Shown here piece after piece: positions 9,534 to 20,656 of a DNA stretch of 64,000 bases (position 1 is its first letter; the number at the start of each line of letters is the position of its first letter). The notes beneath the pieces were generated by a model, which was not told where the DNA came from, did no database searches, and was given only the letters and a program-made list of their open reading frames with translations. A program made the position numbers and the translations under genes. The stretch covers positions 264,952,250 through 265,016,249 of the forward strand of contig CATIUR010000001.1 in NCBI GenBank assembly GCA_949592205.1. The letters run 5' to 3'. This DNA comes from Helichrysum umbraculigerum (taxonomy: Eukaryota > Streptophyta > Magnoliopsida > Asterales > Asteraceae).

Positions 9534-12501
9534 ATGGGCAAGAAAAGTGGGTCTTCTTCTTCTTCATGGCTCACTGCTGTTAAAAGGGCTTTCCGATCTC
9601 CTAATAAAGATTCAGAAAAAAAGACTAACAAAAAAGCCCATGATCAAAATCATCATGATCTTGAGGAAGAAGATGATAAAGTTTGAATCTTTATAATCTT
9701 TTACTATTAAAGTTTAGATCTTTATTGATTAATTATTAATGGGTTACTTATGTTTATTAATAAATATAGAAAAGGGAGAAAAGAAGATGGTTATTCCGGA
9801 AGACCTCCACCGTGCCGGAAAGTGTTACTCAACCGGCAAAGATAGGTGGTGGTGACGGTGGTTCTACGGAAGCTACGGCGGCGGAGCAACGGCATGCTAT
9901 AGCGGTAGCGGTGGCAAATGCGGCAGCTGCAGAGGCGGCAATGGAGGTGGCTCGGTTTAATAGGCCGCCGGCACCGGCGCCGGCTAGTTATTCAAGAGAG
10001 CACTATGCAGCTACCATCATCCAGACAGCTTTCAGAGGTTATCTGGTGAGTGCAATAAAAACATAGTCATAGATCTATCATTCATCTTAAATTATATGGC
10101 CCCACATTCATTTATCTATTCATTCACTCTTATTAAACTTATAACTTGATGTGACATTTTCTAGTGGTTAAATTTTTGGATCATACTGTTGGTTGCAACA
10201 TGAGAACATAGTTACATATTTCTGATAATAATGTATTGTATGTATATGTTAAATGAGATGTTGGAAATTAGCTGGCATGAAAATGAAAAGGGAAATATAG
10301 GATTGATGTTAACATAAACAAAGGGGGGCAAGTAACTAGTAAATGCAAAAAGTCATGATGAAGTGTTTCAACAAATTGGTTTAGTCTAGGATGAATGGCA
10401 CATGGGAAGATGCTTGTGAATGCAGCAAGTGCACATGCATCTACTGGATGCCCATATACTCTTCTTTAGGAAAATGTAGATACAAAAGTTTGTATTTTGA
10501 CTTTAAATATGAATTTTAATGGTAATCAAACCAAAGGGAGTTCATTTGTTTGTTGGATTTGAATCACTTTTTCGTGTTTTATGGATATTATTGATTTTCT
10601 CCCATGGAATACTATAGTAAAATGTATGTATGTGTGTTTATTGTGTAGGCGAGGAGAGCTCTTCGAGCACTTAAAGGACTAGTAAAGTTGCAAGCATTAG
10701 TGAGGGGTCACAATGTGAGAAAACAAGCCAAAATGACGCTTCAATGTATGCAAGCTTTGGTTAGAGTGCAGGCTCGTGTTCTTGATCAGCGCATGAAACA
10801 ATCTGATCAATGCAGTAGTCGAAAATCTACATTTAGTGACACAAATAGTGCTTGGGGTTCTCGTTATCATCAAGATATTTCTGACAGGCGATCCATGGTG
10901 CGTTATTTACCCCGATTAATATCTATATCTATCATCTAGTTATCTATTTGTATAGGTTGCAAAGTGACTTACTTGTGATTTGGTACCGTGTAGTCTCGAG
11001 ATGGAAGTAGTATTGCTGATGATTGGGATGAACGTCCACACACTATTGAGGAAGTGAAAGCAATGCTTCAAAACAGAGCTGCTAGACGTGAGAAAACGTT
11101 ATCTCAAGCCTTCTCTCAAGAGGTTTGGCTTCCTGACTTCCTGCAACAGTTGTAATTTCGGTATTAAAGTGGCCCCATGCATAAAAAGATAACATATCTT
11201 AGTCTGATTTCAATTCTGGAAAAGATATTTAGTGTTCACCTAAAAAAAGTTACTAACTACTTAACACTCAATTTGAAGAGTAGTTCTAGACTTGCAAAAT
11301 ATTGCTTAGATGTTCCATAACATCAAGAAGAGGGGTAAAGATGAGAACTTTTTTATTGGTCTACCACTTTGCCACATCATTTTGTAAACCAAAATTTAAT
11401 TATTTTTCCTCAAATCTAGCACTACTGTTCTAAGATTACCTTGTAAGTTCCACTAGTTTCATGACGCCACATTAGTCTTATTACAAACATGGTCAAAGGT
11501 ACTGACATGTTAGATCCCAAGTCATCATTTTGACCATGTAACCAGGTCAGAGTATCTTGAATCCCAACTTTTGAAAGTACATTACTTTTTTTCTGGGTCA
11601 AAAATAGTTCTTTATCTAAAATATTAATCTGCCTAAAGTATGATTCCAACAATTTATGTTGTTAAATAAAGACATGTAATTTTAATCTTTTGATTGTTAG
11701 TCACATGAAAAGACGAGAAGACATGGTAGGAATCCGTCAATGGGGAGTGATAACGAGCTTGGCGTAGGAGACAGACACCAATGGCTTGATAGATGGATGG
11801 GTTCAAAACCATGGGAAACCCGGCCCATGGCTAGAGCTTCAACCGATCAACGAGACCGTGTTAAAACTGTAGAAGTCGACACCTCTCAGCCGTACACAAA
11901 CTTACCCCCTAACCATTTACGACGATCGAGTTACCAATATAATAACCACCACCACCAAATTCAACGAAATTCATCTGCTTCACCTCTACATCGTGCCCCC
12001 GTAACACCTTCACCATCCAAAACACGACCTATTCAAGTGCGATCCGCCAGCCCTCATTACGTCAGAGAAGACCGAAGCTATCACAGTACTCAAAGTCAAA
12101 CCCCAAGTTTGAGGTCAAACTACAGTTTCAACACTGTGTTACAACATCCAAGAGGTTCAACTAGTGGTGGACCAATGCCTAATTACATGGCTGCAACTGA
12201 GTCCGCCAAGGCTCGGGTACGGTCCCAAAGCGCACCAAGACAACGACCTGCGACCCCTGAGCGCGACCGATCCGGGTCGGCCAAAAAACGACTCTCTTTT
12301 CCAGTTCCAGACCCAAGTAATAACGGAAGCGTATACAATGGGCAGAATTTAAGAAGTCCAAGTTTTACAAGTGTCAACGAACCTTATGCTTACATGGGAG
12401 TCGAACAGCAGTCTAACTATTCTTCGTATTATACAGAGAGCATTGCGGGCGGCGAGGTATCACCATGTTCAACCACCGATCTACGAAGATGGTTACGTTG
12501 A
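9534..12501 (+). CDS. IQ67-domain (IQD) calmodulin-binding protein, five exons, 533 aa
   Basis: IQD proteins bind calmodulin through IQ motifs and act as scaffolds on microtubules, membranes or in the nucleus. Exons are 9534-9680, 9770-10045, 10649-10897, 10994-11122 and 11701-12501; all introns are GT-AG and phase 0. The product starts MGKKSGSSSS and has a KREKRRWLFRK segment at residues 50-60. The IQ67 core spans about 128-195, with a canonical IQ motif IQTAFRGYLAR (133-143) split by intron 2, then LQALVRGHNVR and MQALVRVQAR repeats. A DUF4005-type region follows (PNYMAATESAKARVRSQSAP at 427-446), with serine- and arginine-rich linkers and the end DLRRWLR. An intron splitting the IQ67 domain is a hallmark of the family. 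Similarity looks closest to the IQD13-18 type, from memory only. The reading frame is intact. The start is the first ATG of an unbroken exon 1. Confidence 0.93.
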
Positions 12502-13824
12502 ACAATCTAATAAAAAAAATCTAACTTTTTAAGAATTTTTCAGTTGATCAAGATCTAAGATGATTGATGGTATGGGTTGGTTTTCAATTCTTTAGTTAAA
12601 TCTGCTAATTTAATTAATTAGTTTTGGTGTGTAATTGTGATTGTGAGTGTGATTAATATAATTTAATTAAAAATAGGGTGTGCACTGTACTGAGTTGTGT
12701 GTTGTTTTCAGATTTTGATGTAAATGCAGTAAAGTCACATGTATCCTGCTTATTTTCTGGAATAATATATATACATGTGGGTCTTGGTGAATGGATAAAA
12801 AAAGAAAAAGAAAGATTTATTTAATTATCATGTAACAGACTAACAGCTAACAAAAGCATTTGATTATTGGATTTTAGTCCAAAGTGATAGTATCCATGGG
12901 TTGGGCAGACTACATTACATGTGCAGGGTGCAGCCCATTGGTCATGCCAATAAAATGGTCGGTCAATGTTTCAGTAACATGTTGGAGCACTTCAATACAT
13001 TGACCATTCTTGCATTTTATTATGTTTTGGTTGTTTATTAAATTGTTAATAATCTGAGTATTTGTGAGTTGATAAACATTTCTGGATAAGCAATCTTGGA
13101 ATTACTTATTCTAAACTGTAGTTAACAGGTAAAGCAATTCTAACAAGGAGGGTATGAGAATGTATCTAAGGTATCATTCTTTTATGTATGGTACCTTTAA
13201 AGTTTGTTTAAATTCGAAAATTCAAGTAGTTCTTATCGATTTTTATCCATATTTGAGTTCTTAGTTGATTCTCTCCCACAATATTACTTATCCGCTTCTT
13301 ATTTTGTTTCAAATTACACAAGTTACTAATCCTTTCTTACCTCTCAACAAGTAACCCATACTTTCCAATCTTGTATCATTTAAATTACGGTATTTGTGTC
13401 ATGTAACCCGTTTATCGAATGACTCAGTACCGTTTAAATGTCGTACCCTGCATCATATTAGTTGATATACTTTTCGTTTTCTGAATATCAATCAACACAG
13501 TTTTCATTTTCGTTCGGAAATAAGTGAATACAAATACAATGACACGCGGGCGTGATATCACCACGTAGACATGTTACACCAGTTTATCTACTAAACCGGT
13601 TATCCAACGATCCACAGAGACTAGTTACAAGTACAACGGTTGTATATTTGTAACAGCACTAAAAATTAGGGTGATCATTTCGATTTAATAACTACATAGT
13701 ATTTAGTTACTAGTACATTATGCGACATTTACAGCGATAATTGAAAGTTTGTTTCACGAACAACATCATTTAAAAGTATAATCATACAATAGAAGGAATT
13801 TGTATTTGTATTACCATAAAGGGA
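12502..13824. other. IQD 3' flank and intergenic region
   Basis: The first 250 bases after the IQD stop contain AT-rich, polyadenylation-like stretches (AATAATATATAT near 12760). The rest is AT-rich sequence leading into the 3' flank of the minus-strand gene at 13825. No coding sequence or element ends were seen. Confidence 0.6.
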
Positions 13825-14310
13825 TCATGAATTATGAATCAGTTGATGAAGCTGTTTCTCCAGTTCATCCAATCGATCAGTCCAATCACTTTTTATACAC
13901 AACGGTTTCACATCGCTATAATCCGCAATCGCAACACGTTGATTTCGCTTATTATCATCAACATCTTTTAAGTTTTTGCTCTTCTTCTTAATCTTCTTCG
14001 AAGTTTTCTGAGCACTTGCTTTTTGTAGTGCCAATAATACAGCTGATCCACTAATTTTCTCCGAATTATTAGGAACAGATGCATTTTTATCTAAATCCTC
14101 AATTTCTTGCTGTTTCATGATTTCGAATTCTCGATCGTTGTCAATTTGTTGTTGTTTCAATGTTTGTAGTTCACGATCGTTTTCGATTTCTTCGTAATCG
14201 TAATTGAGGTTTTTCCGCTGACGTGTGTTTTTGGCGGAGACGGTGAACGGACCGGTGACGGTGGTGGTTGGAGGCCATAGTCGGTAGGATAAGGTGCAAG
14301 CGGCCCACAT
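13825..14310 (-). CDS. Uncharacterised plant protein, 161 aa, single exon
   Basis: I do not recognise the family. The frame starts at MWAACTLSYRLWPPTTTV (14310); an upstream in-frame ATG at 14394 would add 28 residues, but the MWAAC start gives an N-terminus rich in hydroxylated residues that resembles an organelle transit peptide. The middle is charged and Q/E/D-rich (ENDRELQTLKQQQIDNDREF), probably coiled coil. It is followed by a lysine cluster KKIKKKSKNLKD that could be a nuclear signal, and a C-terminal SDWTDRLDELEKQLHQLI helix that looks conserved in style. The base composition differs from the surrounding AT-rich sequence, favouring a real gene. A hAT transposon begins 200 bases upstream of the start, so its promoter is either very short or displaced. 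No intron is evident. Confidence 0.6.
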   Translation of the reverse strand: MWAACTLSYRLWPPTTTVTGPFTVSAKNTRQRKNLNYDYEEIENDRELQTLKQQQIDNDREFEIMKQQEIEDLDKNASVPNNSEKISGSAVLLALQKASAQKTSKKIKKKSKNLKDVDDNKRNQRVAIADYSDVKPLCIKSDWTDRLDELEKQLHQLIHNS

Positions 14311-14890
14311 GGTTTTGTGGATGGAAATAGAACCCGTATTTGAAAATGAATGACTATAAAGCTTATTATTATTGTAGCCCAATCTGTAGACCATATTGGC
14401 CTGGGCTGGCCCAAGATGTTGATGAAAAGATACATAAAATCTACTATCTTTCTGTTTTTAAACTTTGTAGAAACAAAAATATATCCATATCCATATCCAT
14501 ATTCATAATTAGGCGTGCACAACCAAACCGGGTTGCATAACCCGACCCGAAAAAAAAACCGAACCCGAACCGGTCAAAACCGGTTTTGACCAAAACCGGT
14601 TCGGGTTATACCCAACCCGTAGGTTTGAAACCGGTTTGGCATGCGGACCGTTGGAACCGGTTTGACCGGAACCGGTTTGAAAAACCGGTTTGAAACCGGT
14701 TTTTTGAATTTTTGAAAAAAATAGCCGTTTGGGAACGTTTTGTAGCCGTTTTTTGTGGTTTTTTTTTTACATTTTTGCCATTCCAAATCACTATAAATAC
14801 AAGGCTTGAGTTTAGGTTCATTCACAACTTCCAAACACTCATACATATCTACAAAAACTCAAAAAACTCAAAAACGAATACTATATTCTC

Positions 14891-17002
14891 ATGGCAACTC
14901 AATCTTCTTCGGCTTCCCATGGTGTTGGTTCTTCAAATGCACCAACGATTGTGAAACAATTGCCCAACAAAAGAAATCCGGAGATTTGGAGTGCTTACGA
15001 CAAAGTGTTGTTGTCGGATGGTTCGATTAAAGCGCATTGTAAACGTTGTAAGTTGTTCTTCAAACCCGACTCCAACATCACCTTGAAAAATCATACCGAT
15101 AAGCATTGTGCGGGACTCAAAGGTAATCCGGAAGCAAGTGGGCAATCTTCGATGGCACGAGATGGTTCTATATTTACATACGATGTGGAACGGTGTCGAC
15201 AATCTTTTGCGGGTTATGTAATTCAAGAAGCTTTGCCTTTCAACCACTTCGACAACCCTCGGCTTACTAGGGTGATTCAAACCACTCTTCAACCGCGATA
15301 TAACAATGTAAGTCGTACTACTCTTAAACGTGATGCCCTTAAATTGTGAAAAGATGCTAAAAAACAACTAAAAATCGGTTTTGAAAATTTAAATACATGT
15401 GTATCATTAACAACCGATGTTTGGTCGGCTCCTCATGGTTTGCCCGGTTCGTACCTTTGTGTAACCGCACATTGGGTTGATCCCGCAACTTGGCAAATGA
15501 TGAAACGTACCATTGCTTTTGAAGACTCTGAGTATCCTCACACGGGTCAAAACTTATTTTACATGTTACGAAGTGTGATTAAAATGTTTAAATTGGAAGA
15601 AAAGGTTTTTTCAATATCTTTTGACAACGCTAGTAATAATACACTTGCCGTTTCAAAATTAATACTAAAATACGCACCACCATTGAAGGGCATTTTTTAT
15701 CATAGTCGATGTGTTGCACACATCATTAACTTGGTTGTGCAAGCCGGACTAGCGGTTGAAGATGTAGACGAAGTAAAAACGAGGTTTAAATCTATGTTGC
15801 AAGACGTTTTTCAAAAGGGTAAAGCTAGATACAAATCTTATATGAAATTGTGCAAGGATACGAATTCTATTTTTTTAACCCCTAATTGGGACATGACCGT
15901 TAGATGGAATTCGACCTACCATATGTTTGTATGTGGTTTACGCCAACGCGATACTTTACAAGTTTTCCATGATCATCTTGTTACAAAAGGTCTTGCAACA
16001 CCATTTCCAATCATATATTGGGAGTATATTAAAAAGATGGTCGAATTGCTCAAACTTTTCAAAACCGCGACTACTTTATTATCGGGTGTTTATTATCCAA
16101 CTAGCCATTTGGTGCTTAATCAAATTTGGTTAATGACTACAAAATTAAACGACTACGTGTATGAAGGTCCTATATTTGAAGAAATGGTGGCTCCCATGAA
16201 AGAAAAACTAAAAAAATATTTTCAAGAAATGGCACCGGTAATTACTTGTTCCGCCGCAATGAACCCTTGTTTAAACGTTACCGGGGTGGAAATGCTTATC
16301 GATAACATTTGTCACAATTTGGATTTGAATGAGGCCGACCCATTGTTTTCACATAATTCAAAAACGGATTTTAACAAATGTTTGGGAGATTTATTTGGCG
16401 TATATTTTCAAAAATATAGTTCAACCACACATGTGTCCGGTAGTACGGCTAACCCAATGTTTTCTTCATCTTCTTCTAGCAATCCAATGCTAAACTTTTA
16501 TAATAGTTTAAGACAAGAAAACAATAAACGGGCAAGGGGTGATGGTAACCAAAATACCACTAACGAATATGGGAGATATACGACCACGGATTTTTTGGCC
16601 ACTATTCTACCCAATGAGTTCGAACAATTTGATATTTAGGCTTGGTGGAAAGAGAGGGAATCTCAATTTCCCATTCTAGCCATCATGGCCCGAGATTTAC
16701 TAACCGTCCAAGCTTCTACGGTAGCTTCAGAATCCGCTTTTTCTCTTAGTGGTAGGGTATTATCTATACGAAGAACAAGACTCACACCGGCCTCCTTAGA
16801 GATGTGCATTTGCTTGAAGGATCACTTGGACGCCGCGGAACGCATACAAAATGTATCAAGTCTTGAAGGTGAAATGGAATACGAAGAAGACATACACAAT
16901 ATCGAGGTGGAAGAATGTGTAACAATATCACTTTCCGACGAAGAAATTACTCTTGATCAAGCTTCGCGCGAGGCTACCTCCGAAGAAGATTTCGACTTTT
17001 GA
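14891..17002 (+). pseudogene. hAT transposase (RICESLEEPER-like), two in-frame stops
   Basis: A single frame of 703 codons encodes a hAT transposase, which would excise and insert the surrounding element. A BED zinc finger lies at codons 32-73 (C50, C53, H68, H72 or C73). It is followed by the catalytic core with SLTTDVWSAPHG, FDNASNNT, CVAHIINLVVQ and NWDMTVRWNSTYHM segments, and the hATC dimerisation region at about 582-660 (QASTVASESAFSLSGRVL). Two stops break it: TGA at 15347-15349 (codon 153) and TAG at 16637-16639 (codon 583). There is no frameshift. Each stop is one base away from a common sense codon, so inactivation is recent or sequencing error is possible. The first stop lies between the BED finger and the core; the second removes hATC. 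Without readthrough no complete protein is made. Confidence 0.93.
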
Positions 17003-17373
17003 AGATTAATACAAGTTGAAGATTACTACACGATTACATTTTCGGGTGATGGCCATGCCGAAGCTCGAAATGTATTCGTTGGTATATTTTATATTTTTAT
17101 TTGTAATTGTATTATGAAGACTTAGAAGACTTTTGTTTAAGTTATTGTTCAATTACGTTTGTATTACTAATGTTCTACCAATTCAATAAAAAAAATTTGC
17201 TCCAAACATTGTTTATCCTTAAAAAGCCTAACGCTAAAACGTGTTTGATAAATGCAAGGAAGTTTTTACTAAACACACGGAAATGTACAACTCTTTATGC
17301 ATACAGTATCACTTTTTATGCACATGTTTCCTTGCATTTAGTAAAACATTCCTTGAAAGTATCAACTCACTTT

Positions 17374-18220
17374 GAATTATATAGAATTTTTGGATTCAAT
17401 AATATTTTTAAGGAGATTTAGAAGCCTTTTGGTTATGTTATTGATCAATTATGTTTCCATTACTAATGTTCTACAAAGTTAATGAAAAAAATTTGGCCCA
17501 AACGTTGCTTTTCATTAAAACGCTTAACGCTCGAACGTTTATGAATTATATAGAATTTTCGGATTCAATAATATTTTTAAGGAGATTTAGAAGCCTTTTG
17601 GTTATGTTATTGATCAATTATGTTTCCATTACTAATGTTCTACAAAGTTAATGAAAAAAATTTGACCCAAACGTTGCTTTTCATTAAAACGCTTAACGAT
17701 CGAACGTTTATGAATTATATAGAATTTTCGGATTCAATAATATTTTTAAGGAGATTTAGAAGCCTTTTGGTTTGGTTATTGATCAATTATGTTTCCATTA
17801 CTAATGTTCTACAAAGTTAATGAAAAAAATTTGGCCCAAACGTTGCTTTTCATTAAAACGCTTAACGATCGAACGAAAAATGAATTATATAGACTTTTTC
17901 GATTCAATACTTTTTTAACGAAGATTTAGATGCCTTTTGGTTTGGTTATTGATCAACTATGTTTTCAATACTAATGTTTTACAATATAAATGAAAAAAAA
18001 ATAGACCGAAACATTCGTTTTCCTTAAAACGCTTATCGATCGAACGAAAAATGAATTATATAGACTTTTTCGATTCAATACTTTTTTTTAACAAGATTTA
18101 GAGGCGTTTTGGTTTAGTTATCGATCAATTATGTTTCCAATACTTATGTTCTACGAACTCAATGAAAAAGTTTTGACCCAAACATTCGTTTTCCTTGAAA
18201 CGCTCGCGAAAAACGGAATT
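17374..18220 (+). repeat. Tandem array, about 170-bp units, in the hAT 3' region
   Basis: Five units each begin near GAATTATATAGA (about 17374, 17542, 17711, 17882, 18053), giving a period of 168-171 bases, with a truncated sixth at 18211. Each unit contains a GATTTAGAAGCC-like word, TTGATCAATTATGTTTCCA, a TTAATGAAAAAAATTTG stretch and ACGCTTAACG. A diverged first unit with an extra insertion lies at about 17107-17373. The units between 17460 and 17880 are nearly identical, and divergence increases to the right. The array lies between the transposase stop and the right subterminal repeats. Confidence 0.9.
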
Positions 18221-18432
18221 ATATATAAACCGGGTTGAAACCGGTTTTGGAACCGGTTCGGGTTCGACCCTATACAAATCGGGTTAGATCGGGTTGGGGT
18301 TTGGGTGGCCAAAACCGGGTTGGACCCGAACCGGTTTTGGGCCAAACCGGTTTTGACCATGTTTGACCAAAACCGGTTTCGGGTCGGGTCGGGTTCTCTC
18401 AAAACCGGGTTATGTGCACCACTATTCATAAT

Positions 18433-19275
18433 TCATATGTTATTATTTATACATTTCCCATACGGATTAGTTATCGACATATTTACGATGACTACTGATG
18501 ATTATTTGAACCTAAAAACTTTTCCGTATTGATTTACATACAGGGTACGATGCGAAACCAGTGGCCATTTTATGAATAACTAACTAACCAATAACATCAA
18601 CGACCGATCTGTTGTGTAGAGGGCCAGGGGTGCCAATCTACGTACAAAGGGGATATGGGGCAATCCTCTCATCAAGAAAAATTTAATTTTATGAAAAAAG
18701 AAAAAATTAAAATAATTAATAACTTTTGCCTCATTAAAAATAAAAGTAATTATGCTTCTAACTCGACCCTGCTTAGAATTCTTTCAATTTCCATAAGCCT
18801 CATTAAAGGAATCTTGCCATACATCATAATCAGATTAGGGTGGTTATATATCCACCTTCAATTTTGATAAATCCATAACATATGTGCATTACATATATAT
18901 ACAGTTTGTATATATACAGTACAAACTGTTAATGCATAATATTTGTGGATTTATCAAAATTGAAGGTGGAAATATTACTACCCATTGGATTACTGCGTAA
19001 GATATAAATGATGACGTACGTATGTAATGGTGTTATGCATGTGATGAACGATAGTAATTGACGGATTCACTTTTAATAACCTATAATTAGTTCCACTTCC
19101 ACATTTTGTCTAAATGGGTAGTAATTTGTATACTATCAATTTTTTCACGGTATAGTACTTCACTAAATATGGTTTAAATTGTTATACTATATAATGGTCT
19201 AAAGTATATGTTTAGTGGTGTACGAAGAAAAATAAGTGGTACACGATCACCCAATTTCAATATTGAACATGGATG
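18433..19275. other. Intergenic with a small hairpin
   Basis: AT-rich sequence between the hAT element and the solo LTR. Nothing coding was recognised. It contains the inverted repeat listed at 18852-18969. Confidence 0.6.
18852..18969. repeat. 118-bp hairpin, 24-bp perfect arms
   Basis: CCACCTTCAATTTTGATAAA and four further bases at the left are exactly complemented at 18946-18969, and pairing continues imperfectly inward (CATAACATATGTGCATTA against TAATGCATAATATTTGTG). A second small inverted repeat, ACAGTTTGTA and TACAAACTGT, forms the loop. It is either a tiny MITE or a hairpin RNA precursor. No TSD is evident. Confidence 0.75.
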
Positions 19276-20157
19276 AAACTTGTAACACCCGTCAAATTAG
19301 GACTAGTAATTAGTGCCTAATCAGATGTTAATACATGTAATTAGTTCTGTGTTAGGCTAATTAATGTATCGAATTATATATTGTTGAATATATACGAAAA
19401 TGCGATTTGGTTAAATCGTACGCAATTTAAATCGAATGTATTTCGATTCAATTTAATACGGACGTTGGTGACCAATTTTATTAAATACTGTTGTTATATC
19501 AAAAATATTATTATGATAATATTTCGTATTCATTCGTATCGTGCAAACAGAACCTACACAATTTAAAATATTAAAACGCGCAAACTAAATAAACAAACTT
19601 ACATTTTATAACTCAAATATAAATTAAATTGTAAAATATTTAAATAAAATATCGCGTAATAATTTGTATTTTAAAACGTACCATTTAATATGTAAAATAA
19701 TTATTTAACGTCTAAACGACGGAGTATACGAACACCACACGGAGCGGGAACGCGGGGCGAAAAATGGGAGCTTAACCTCCCATTCCCCACCATTTTCTTT
19801 CTCATTTCTCTTATCACTCTCTCTCTCTCTTACACTCTCTTTCTTTCTTTTCTCTAACCACCACCACCTCCAAAATACTCACAAAATCACCAAATAAACA
19901 TACTAAACGCACTCGGATCATAGCATCGCTTTGGAGAAAAACGACCACGACACCACGATCTATCATCCTACCTTTTCGGATTTTTGATCCGACACTTTGT
20001 AAGTTTTCGACGAATCCCGAAATCTCTCGTTTTTAAATGTTTTCACTTGTTAGTAGTTTGCAACAACTCATAATGTCCATAAAAGGGTTGGGTAAAAATA
20101 TTGGACCGAACGGTGGCCGGGAAACTCGTTTTCGACACAAAATCCGGCCAACAGCCC

Positions 20158-20426
20158 GTAACGTCGCATCTGGCCTGGAGCCTTTGCGACGTCGCGTATA
20201 ACGTTGCACAGAAATCAATAACGTCGCCTTAGCGACGTCGCACATAACGTCGCATTGAATTGCGAAGTCGCACATAGCGACGTCGCCTACTACGTCGCTA
20301 GAATCAACAACGTCGCGTATAGCGACATCATCCTTAACGTCGCATTAAATTGCGAAACGTCGCCTTTAGCGACGTCATGCTCAACGTCGCAATCCTTACC
20401 TGCGACGTCGCACCCAACGTCGCACA
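20158..20426. repeat. Palindrome array GCGACGTCGC in LTR B
   Basis: A cluster of about 270 bases with the perfect palindrome GCGACGTCGC and many half-sites (AACGTCGC, GCGACG, TGCGAAGTCGC) in both orientations, in otherwise AT-rich surroundings. It lies 0.88-1.15 kb from the LTR 5' end and is probably transcribed. It is followed by CAGAAAACTCAGATTTTTAC, which has a counterpart after the array at 55846-56086. Confidence 0.85.
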
Positions 20427-20568
20427 AACCAGAAAACTCAGATTTTTACTAAGTGTCGAGACCTAAAGTTTTAACACCTGATTTTACCCAAATTCGAATC
20501 CATATGCATTTTTCGTCAAAGCAATATAGTAGAAATAAAAATTTTCCAAGCTGACCTGGCAGCTCGAC

Positions 20569-20656
20569 CCCAGCCAGGGGCTCTGCCCCTTGGACCCCGC
20601 CAGGGGCTGCCGCCCCTTGGACCCCGCTACCAGGGGCGCTGCCCCCGGACCCCCGT
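20569..20656. repeat. GC-rich short tandem repeat in LTR B
   Basis: Three copies of a unit like CCAGGGGCTCTGCCCCTTGG followed by ACCCCG, each containing an internal inverted repeat (AGGGGC and GCCCCT). It is strongly GC-rich against the background and not seen in the other LTRs of the window. Confidence 0.85.

Larger units (their letters stand above)
14510..18424 (+). mobile_element. Complete hAT DNA transposon with exact 8-bp TSD
   Basis: The 3915-bp element has imperfect terminal inverted repeats, TAGGCGTGCACA on the left and TAGTGGTGCACA (complement of the right end), and a perfect 8-bp TSD TTCATAAT at 14502-14509 and 18425-18432. Inside both ends lie clusters of ACCGGTT and CGGGTT words (about 14529-14707 and 18228-18416), the subterminal sites expected for hAT transposase binding. 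It contains one transposase frame (14891-17002) and a tandem array (17374-18220). The exact TSD and otherwise open frame suggest a fairly recent insertion. Confidence 0.95.

Noticed and set aside
9379..9567. Minus-strand open frame over the IQD leader.
   Set aside because: It is the complement of a CT-rich 5' leader, with Lys/Glu/Arg-rich low-complexity translation.
12164..12377. Additional open frames on both strands within IQD exon 5.
   Set aside because: Shadows of the IQD coding exon.
14157..14540. Alternative frames overlapping the gene at 13825-14310.
   Set aside because: Low-complexity shadow frames; one reads through the CCATAT repeat and the transposon end.
14891..17002. Domesticated hAT transposase serving the host.
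   Set aside because: It lies inside a complete element with matched ends and exact TSD and has two stops, so it is a mobile element, not a host gene.
20158..20426. CRISPR-like array, because short repeats recur at similar spacing.
   Set aside because: The units are palindromes in both orientations with irregular spacing, in a plant LTR bounded by a TSD; no cas genes or unique equal-length spacers.
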